Origin: an uncultured Eubacterium sp.
GTDB lineage: Bacteria; Bacillota; Clostridia; Oscillospirales; Acutalibacteraceae
Length of the DNA stretch: 64,000 bases
Reading direction: 5' to 3'
Assembly (NCBI GenBank): GCA_910584985.1
Contig: CAJUDJ010000004.1
Span: 1-64,000 of the forward strand
The translations under genes and the position numbers were made by a program. The notes beneath the pieces are model-generated. The model had not been told where the DNA came from. It worked only from the letters and a program-made list of their open reading frames with translations, and searched no databases. Every line of letters starts with the position of its first letter. The stretch's first letter is position 1. Below are positions 62,101 through 64,000 of the stretch, one piece after another.

Positions 62101-64000
62101 TGGTCAAATGCACATAAACATATCTTTGATATCGTTGCAGGTTTCGTTAAGGAAGATAAAGACGATTCCAACAAGGTTTATCTTTCCGTTGATAAAGACG
62201 GCAAGCTGGAGATAAATAATATCACCATTGCTATTGAAGCACAGAAAAATGAAAATGGAATTGAAACGCATCCTGCAATCGATGTTAAACTTCCTGCAAT
62301 TAAGATTGATGATATTAATGTTCTTCTTAATAATCTTTCAAGGCTCGGCGCTCCGATTCCTTGGGGAACGGATAACAGCCTTGGTCCGGTTGGAACACAG
62401 AGAAGAACAGATGCTTTCGTAATTCTCTGGAATTATATCTGGGGTGTTGTTGAAAAGAATCCTGGTGTACGCACCACACTTATTGATGATATTCTTGCTC
62501 CGCTTCTCGGAGAGGATACATTCAAGCTTGTAGGCGATTACATCAGCAACATTCTCAGCCGCACATCAGAAGATGTTCTTTCAGCATTTATTGCTGTAAC
62601 AAAGGCACTTGATACCAGCGATATTGATGTAAGCGAAACATGGGAAAATTACTTTACCGGCAAACTTGCAGGCATAACTTCGCCATCTCCGGTTCAGTAT
62701 CCTGTTAAAAATTACGGTGAAACAATAGCAGACAATGAGCTTTATACACGCGATGATGTAGGAAAGGTAGTTCATACCATTTCAGGCATTGCACAGAGCG
62801 CACTTGCTGCTGCAACGGGCAACACATTGTCTGATCTGTCAGTAGATCTTCTTTACAATACAAAGCTTGTTGCTACAATTTCACAGGCAATATGCGCAAT
62901 AGCTGATAACAAAATTGCACAGGCATTCCTGCCGCTTCTTGATGTTGATTTGTCAATAGACGGTATTGAAACAAAGCTTCGTAATTACGGATATGTTGAG
63001 ATTGCTGATAAAGTAGCAGCGCTGAAATCAACTACACCGGGTGTACAGGATGATGGCCTCTCAACGCTTGATTGGTTTGTTCAGGATAAAGATGACAAAG
63101 GCAATCTTATCTTTGAAGAGGATGGAAAAACACCTGTAATGGTTCCGTCTGAGCTTGCAGAAAAATGGTATGTTGAAGATGCAGACCTATTTATTACCAA
63201 CGTATGGAATAATAGTACTGTTAAGAATCCAAACATGGATCCGTCAGGTTCAGATATTGATGCGAACTACAGATTTACAAGAGCTCTTGTTGTTGCAGTT
63301 TCTCCGTTCAGCAGCATTATCAACACATTGTTCAATGCCGACAAATCAACTATATTCGGCGAAATTGAACTCACGGGTACACGCGGTTACAGAAATGCTG
63401 TTAAGCCGCTTCTTGAAGCACTCGGAACAAATCCGATGTCAAAGAACGATTTCGTTGCTTATGCGAACGGGGGTACTCTTGATGACGGAAGAACCGTTAC
63501 GGGAAATAAGGATTATGTAATTTACAACATTGTAAATCCAATCCTTTCAAAGATTAATTCACTTATCGGCAACCCGGGTAATGAACTCTTCGGCACAATC
63601 GCTTCTCTTGGAGCATTCCTCAGTGATGAAGCTTTTGCAGGAAAGGGCAATCTTCAGAGTGCTGTTGAATATCTTCTTGCTCCTATTCTTAAGATGGTGG
63701 ATCCGATTGTCAAACTCGCAAGCGATGATGATTTGTTCACAATTATCTTTAATGTCCTGGGTATTTATCATCACGATAAGGATGGCAAAAACGAAACCCT
63801 TGTAACATGGAATAATATCCATCAGCATCTGTTTGATGTTGTTGCACACGTCCTTCGTTATGATGATAAGAATAAGGATAAGCTTTACATGACGACGCTG
63901 GGTAAGCAGCTTTATGTAAACAACATTATAATAAACGATAAGAAATATACACTTACCATACCTGAATACGATTTATCCAAATTAAAGGACTGCACGGTTG
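50116..64000 (+). CDS. Giant secreted modular repeat protein (at least 4,628 residues, 3'-truncated by window)
   Basis: One frame stays open from ATG 50116 to the window end; I read all codons and found no stop. AAAGGAG lies 8 nt before the ATG. A signal peptide is clear: basic MGKPKRFKK, hydrophobic residues 10-29, cleavage expected after residue 32 (AFA, then ANE). Residues about 35-870 form a unique, mostly helical region with many Trp/Tyr/Asn. From about residue 872 the protein consists of diverged modules of about 590-660 residues (start residues about 872, 1330, 1916, 2525, 3135, 3796 and 4386). Each has an ALVVALSPFS-like helix, a GYxNAxxPLLxxLG motif, a WxNxH motif, an RRTDAF-like motif and a YGYVELA-like motif. 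Cysteines are few; the modules are rich in Leu/Ile/Val and Asp/Asn. No known domain is recognised. A surface adhesin or structural protein is a guess; the C-terminus and any anchor lie outside. Confidence 0.9.
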   Translation, partial: MGKPKRFKKLLSFFLAFLMLMSSLTVGFTAFAANEHPSNTYFKDAVTSIHHPSNDDTKDSADHLDAVAKSFANGAAGNASNYQSSQNAAAKQLSTKMQNQNLATYKPGTNGWSNGMWLEDDDNGTMLSAVSNYWKIVFSDCLTENQKAGKDGTAGINNIRSQIRDQLANKMGGDYNTMIDDKPPYYTAALLGSGGKELGTNQWPTDSSTVAIVNLKEAYYLWNAYGDNIDNLSDVLTTKYMYYYRIKNLGGWSKNYAVEYWAADKGVDFILVNADELKAFKNVFVADDGTNYWNDFNNRNFSNISASMQLKLVEELEAKYNLIKTTNKTKEYNWNVTWREDPNDPNNIKNIPDCVEGKYNLTTDQAANEKIFAHFFTSYNDFNADLNAFYLYMVQQYIDSVNKVKDALYNADGSEKNVTDRKELAIVKQLIADALVVYNNIPDSVKNNASVKATLADANARYNTYNIRFISLWNTMVGKTYIETGKVLEPYASADYVIKSDAEAKIIRRTLDEAESLFVDFLPEGTDYKNIANPPYSITDPEVTVSKIGDANTIYKAALKTYEEYMYRRFLEIARAEFKDYFTNEPQWDSITIPTNFNIFSIIPVRSQVNKVLSAYASIADRYKATSNSNFFVEIARRLNLALEPLTGNESFNKDTSLYQLIYPMKDVQVDKNNNLSQDDVNQLIANLDAFLVGNVFRNELLDGYTADQFIDILLQGFYVDSNGIKHYGQNKDGTTKTEGLLTGKSGNNIANMILGMLGPLVQNALKDVKLDTIDVGIAGLTLVGSAYDLQQGNASAKLGPITAKLKPFGYLLVGNPKDVWDYELIKANPGFLAAARGLLPYSTVWEAVDWSGINWQIDDTQEFFEWIGCLLSLIDRISAALFFDYTYKYHVQAVGGMVDQNVALEGTFKPSNGYKNVILPFLEILGVNTNGIDTATMKTLSESNRWDTIVKTIGDRVLTWAKELVTDKPISKIVEILPNLAYMLLYDKLTWGVDSLTYTLTELGIKWRDLLQQPDTFKIDSDFLTGLLTGLMGEDSKFQLPALDWAKLSYLGDYTYKTSADDMQQKYIDAYAPDVLVFVVYYLATIVTENGDFLCDLVGEVELDPDTGQPVPNPLRDLIGNVVDTASKTDKFGNAREFGSAIFKLIRTYSAADYDWSKFSWTQSLVDFSTITLFTRQEVVDLISYLSEMVNILIPKLLADKETGKEKTLMDLLNQSVFKSSLIDTLFNTIYGLLGSDVAQMILKFVEIRDQQYNITHRSDSIDVSIDTVRATLNAAGFGEVAAKLAGKDAYIGEGYNVFDDIHCGELIDPNKPTGGAYEDDWKITDANRFKKALTAVLTPFNGVIGVLLAGGSGSVSAGTRGMVTVANAITVEGANGYANALKPLLDALGCDTYPAADFNRQPSNSLSLLIDMIFRTVETYCNDPLNEILGAIPGIAAFIDNNGLQIIISQIIAPFNNILGAVCDLAQIDNTDGKGNLDHQGFFRWAISELIPYLLKIESTDEEVTWDNLQDRILSLVNQKLPSIKLEVENESGEKETHEYRLTIPEINWKDLAGSGSMDPTANNIAVEGDDPGTLVKLVRFIWEDVVVKNNGTVITGILTDLLGKETYDAIIEKVDFLGFSGDKILAIVIKVFKGMDSSWYKGEVNPFKENNLTLNQIVTMIAGTAEGQIPLSQIVYPTGYDSENVKNFVTVLTNVAMSLLDNYTDLQLIEMLQSGLYNSSIVASLAKVIYPLFDNATVGSVLSMIDVTKFDTRALSMLFTINGYNDVASIVDLMINDAEGLTSADYPGDPSVTDTTAHANWVYTAQLNADGTPVIVNNNTQYEWANRFWAKDSKGAYIYENGKHVMSYWEKDENGAWVYTDSAQTIHKIRDKKLSDINWDYCVQEKLFHINIEPTENETAEEKAARIAQIRSNLVNAISTVLYPFLTFVDFMFNSGTINIAGVAPLVGADGYGNAIYPLLKLLGVTAKHGLVEPNVYKEHATKNKTSLVADILSPLLEKLDEIIAGDDAVGPVRAILDIIPDLANFANQGGIQKLIYSLLFPIGNFVDNILTVILEEESLIYDVALDIVFNSGLIGGSSENKNILSSILGSIFGNKDDTSIKFATLHNNIFTLAEKVIALLKVNNVSLKAIKDKSGKELALEVIIKKLNINSQELDLTLNIPMFNLEWVAGIGPGRRNDAPMGVNAVKKRTDSFMAIIQYIWKIVQVNKDALAGNNGLLAALLGNAWGTASPFILSVLDENISVNIDNIGTTANKDKVVASANEIVAALIQFTETTDSSNHYADTAEGYDADADISKVTWDKFFEYSNYTESTKYDIEYPKIPAKELASGQPEGTKYAEGDVETVVQVLTTIIQKVLSELLGTTVEGLVIDALYKDSLVAQISKLICSLADNAGVASILSQFGVDLSAKGLVDMLVRYGYVELAAEIQKKIDAKGKLSELQWFDTYQTDANGQVILGPDGNPLVATEGIAKYWYVDSGVKDGNDYNLFMEKVWNHSDYHNTKFEYNADGSLKDPTVLNAGYRFTRALVVALSPFSGLINVLFNAGTGEYFGAIEITGTRGYRNAIKPILDVLGCDTVTKEQFVLDANGKGTEGDADYVAGNVDYVLYNIINPVISRVGDIMDDPINGVLDILTSLMAFVDNGGLQRAIEELLYPITQMFGPIIRLATRTVEGFEDSTDIFSIALSFVDLGKGVTWANLHQQVPTILKNVLTVKVLDKKIDGKYVKILSRQVVDDQDKGDKRTEYYYVTNEKIPKTDSDGNPVIGPDGEPEYEKHEDGSFKFKEKIVAAGDVEDICGIEINGVIYNLNIDDIEINKHLKYLAYCWIDSNKAEGASTFAARADEAAALTRRSDAFVAIYRFIRSAIDANAADLIMPLVKNALSAETYAAVDTYINNVITPTSKEGDNILITLIRVADALDNALGFDADDDANNKWLPMLQITADKVTTVEYTAKTAKQDVARAIETIYGTVNNVITDILFKDVEGVNNLSDFAVENFLNNTLLSTIAKGVFSLADNETVSKIFNILNVSMNKAYIVQQLNDYGYTELATSIEGYKGKLANIPWFTEKTDAEGNKYSVPSDNFGSKWYISSKYDRDADYTQLFIDNVWNHSSIKNPAFASLTGNDLKAALDETYRFSRALVVVLSPFSKLIQVLTTNELVDFSEDGSVKIQGSYGYTSAIKPLLDALGVDSVHREKYRNDVQSNPDYAIYNVVYPLIDRINEIMHRPVRELLNTLPTLANFIQVRGIQKSVENLLLPIVSLLDPVVDLIMDDFGGDSSKVKSIYDVLIEILDTTLLDGVFSKNNITWDNIHKNIATIANALIPTIYTTEYNGKVYAATLSKDEDGNDVYTISVKKVNANDEPILDKDGKEQYDEVVIPESKIDKTENGLFINGVAYSITIPNNDKINAFLADLAGCQGLTEVDSTSGSLRPVGAKTDTADVKYSITDIQPNVLVTLLKFVWDEVVQANFNTLIDPLLTNVVDPLLKDTLENGYSKVIRPYIVKEAGWFGKDSLNYDGGEFVDLIIGVVNGLNSSDRHVGSEWTTILNKTPETGLVEYPRIDTNADISSDRYESEDVKALINVITNIAMSVLESFLNFTIIGIQEDNLYNSQFVVTLANAFYPVFDSAAVQSVFGILGVKDITLESLATALRDAGYPRTADLVLAPFDENYEVDGVKVNWVERVVKEEKDGQLVDKLENGKPVTELVNKYWATEEDGYTWKLLPNGDHVMTYWIADGKGGYETYTAEDETADPSHVAGTYKERAKLFADINWTPCVEGKFFNIQTNPADGEEQWRENLVTAVSTILYPLNDLLDFVLNGGELTIGGVASFRGSNGYENAIYPLLQVLGCSADRNGLVTPEQYSQNIKDNGRYHLSRDILAPLFSRLNNILRGSDENTGKIGPVRALLNIVPNLALFVEEGGVQKLVEELIYPIGNLADTIVGVLSKDKSSLFNVVFDSFVTPDAMGFEGTGITDRIIEKILKAIFDPAEKTDADLQWSNAHKHIFDIVAGFVKEDKDDSNKVYLSVDKDGKLEINNITIAIEAQKNENGIETHPAIDVKLPAIKIDDINVLLNNLSRLGAPIPWGTDNSLGPVGTQRRTDAFVILWNYIWGVVEKNPGVRTTLIDDILAPLLGEDTFKLVGDYISNILSRTSEDVLSAFIAVTKALDTSDIDVSETWENYFTGKLAGITSPSPVQYPVKNYGETIADNELYTRDDVGKVVHTISGIAQSALAAATGNTLSDLSVDLLYNTKLVATISQAICAIADNKIAQAFLPLLDVDLSIDGIETKLRNYGYVEIADKVAALKSTTPGVQDDGLSTLDWFVQDKDDKGNLIFEEDGKTPVMVPSELAEKWYVEDADLFITNVWNNSTVKNPNMDPSGSDIDANYRFTRALVVAVSPFSSIINTLFNADKSTIFGEIELTGTRGYRNAVKPLLEALGTNPMSKNDFVAYANGGTLDDGRTVTGNKDYVIYNIVNPILSKINSLIGNPGNELFGTIASLGAFLSDEAFAGKGNLQSAVEYLLAPILKMVDPIVKLASDDDLFTIIFNVLGIYHHDKDGKNETLVTWNNIHQHLFDVVAHVLRYDDKNKDKLYMTTLGKQLYVNNIIINDKKYTLTIPEYDLSKLKDCTV
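52729..54102 (+). repeat. Giant protein module 0 (degenerate)
   Basis: Residues about 872-1329. Contains the anchor GYKNVILPFLEILGV (52855) and an ending like the other modules (FKSSLIDTLFNTIYGLLGS, then AAGFGEVAAKLAG), but the first helix motif and middle part are much diverged and the unit is short (about 458 residues). Confidence 0.65.
54103..55860 (+). repeat. Giant protein module 1 (type A)
   Basis: Residues 1330-1915. Starts RFKKALTAVLTPFNGVIGVL; GYANALKPLLDALGCDT at 54247; VTWDNLQ at 54631; near its end YNSSIVASLAKVIYPLFDN. Most similar to module 4. It ends with an insert holding NWVYTAQ and DINWDYCVQ. Confidence 0.82.
55861..57687 (+). repeat. Giant protein module 2 (type B)
   Basis: Residues 1916-2524. 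Starts NLVNAISTVLYPFLTFVDF; GYGNAIYPLLKLLGV at 55975; IKFATLHNN at 56425; KKRTDSFMAI; YKDSLVAQISKLICSLADN; then a KYWYVDSG / KVWNHSDYHN linker. Most similar to module 5. Confidence 0.82.
57688..59517 (+). repeat. Giant protein module 3 (type C)
   Basis: Residues 2525-3134. Starts RFTRALVVALSPFSGLINVL; TGTRGYRNAIKPILDVLGCD around 57802; VTWANLHQQ at 58201; RRSDAFVAIY; LLSTIAKGVFSLADNETVSK; then a KWYISSKY / NVWNHSSIKNP linker. Most similar to the visible part of module 6. Confidence 0.85.
59518..61500 (+). repeat. Giant protein module 4 (type A)
   Basis: Residues 3135-3795. Starts RFSRALVVVLSPFSKLIQVL; GYTSAIKPLLDALGVDS at 59638; ITWDNIHKN at 60028; YNSQFVVTLANAFYPVFDS; then the NWVERVV / DINWTPCVEG insert also seen after module 1. 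Longest module (661 residues). Confidence 0.82.
61501..63270 (+). repeat. Giant protein module 5 (type B)
   Basis: Residues 3796-4385. Starts NLVTAVSTILYPLNDLLDFV; GYENAIYPLLQVLGC at 61615; IGPVRALLNIVPNLALFVEE parallels module 2; LQWSNAHKH at 62095; RRTDAFVILW; YNTKLVATISQAICAIADN; NVWNNSTVKNP linker. Confidence 0.83.
63271..64000 (+). repeat. Giant protein module 6 (type C, cut by window end)
   Basis: Residues 4386-4628. Starts RFTRALVVAVSPFSSIINTL; TGTRGYRNAVKPLLEALGTN around 63385; VTWNNIHQH at 63802. Closest to module 3. Confidence 0.83.

Noticed and set aside
51407..63849. Many short ORFs in other frames and strand across the giant gene
   Set aside because: All lie within the continuous plus-strand frame that has a promoter, SD and signal peptide; none has recognisable sequence.
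1..64000. tRNA, rRNA, CRISPR arrays, insertion sequences, phage genes
   Set aside because: No cloverleaf-like segments, rRNA-like stretches, regularly spaced repeats, transposase or integrase sequences were seen; the only large repeats are inside the giant gene.

Overview
The window looks like chromosomal DNA of a low-to-mid GC Gram-positive anaerobe of the class Clostridia, probably a gut Oscillospirales/Ruminococcaceae-type organism. The evidence is the Firmicutes gene orders (ylxM-ffh-rpsP-khpA-rimM-trmD; phoH-ybeY-era-yqzL-recO-mutS2), a T-box before pheST, IreB, strong AGGAGG-type ribosome binding sites, several TTG/GTG starts, and many genes for host or plant glycans. The species call is inference; no rRNA, tRNA or CRISPR array was seen.

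Layout. 1-2.7 kb: 3' part of lgt, then folD and an APH-fold kinase. 2.7-9.2 kb: a four-gene minus-strand glycan operon (GPH symporter, internally deleted MBL protein, glutaminase-A-like six-hairpin protein, metallophosphoesterase) facing a GntR-type regulator that carries a nonsense codon; both promoters and a palindromic operator are visible. 9.4-15 kb: LytTR/DUF3021 pair, AraC regulator, a membrane-anchored GH18 fusion and a GH29 fucosidase. 15-16.4 kb: small accessory patch with a stand-alone Spo0A C-terminal-like protein and a frameshifted Imm26-like immunity gene. 16.4-20.3 kb: tcdA-GH28, then a MATE transporter behind a structured leader. 20.3-24.7 kb: ireB region and T-box-controlled pheST. 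24.7-33.8 kb: small membrane protein, GH33 sialidase, iron alcohol dehydrogenase plus GPH symporter, then an FkbM-MscS-TSUP-sulfatase operon. 33.9-49.7 kb: dense housekeeping core (phoH to mutS2, MATE, SRP/ribosome/tRNA cluster, HPr, uvrC, rsmD, coaD).

50.1 kb to the end: one uninterrupted reading frame of at least 4,628 codons, starting with a signal peptide under its own promoter and running off the window. I translated it line by line and found no stop. After a unique N-terminal region of about 870 residues it consists of diverged modules of about 590-660 residues (one degenerate, five complete, one cut by the window edge). The modules recur with period three (A-B-C-A-B-C), so an ancestral block of about 1,850 residues seems to have been duplicated. 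I do not recognise the family; this is the most unusual object in the window.

Functionally, the sialidase, fucosidase, GH28, sulfatase and glutaminase-like proteins all lack signal peptides and two sit with GPH symporters. This suggests import of small glycans followed by cytoplasmic breakdown, while the GH18 fusion and the giant protein act at the cell surface.
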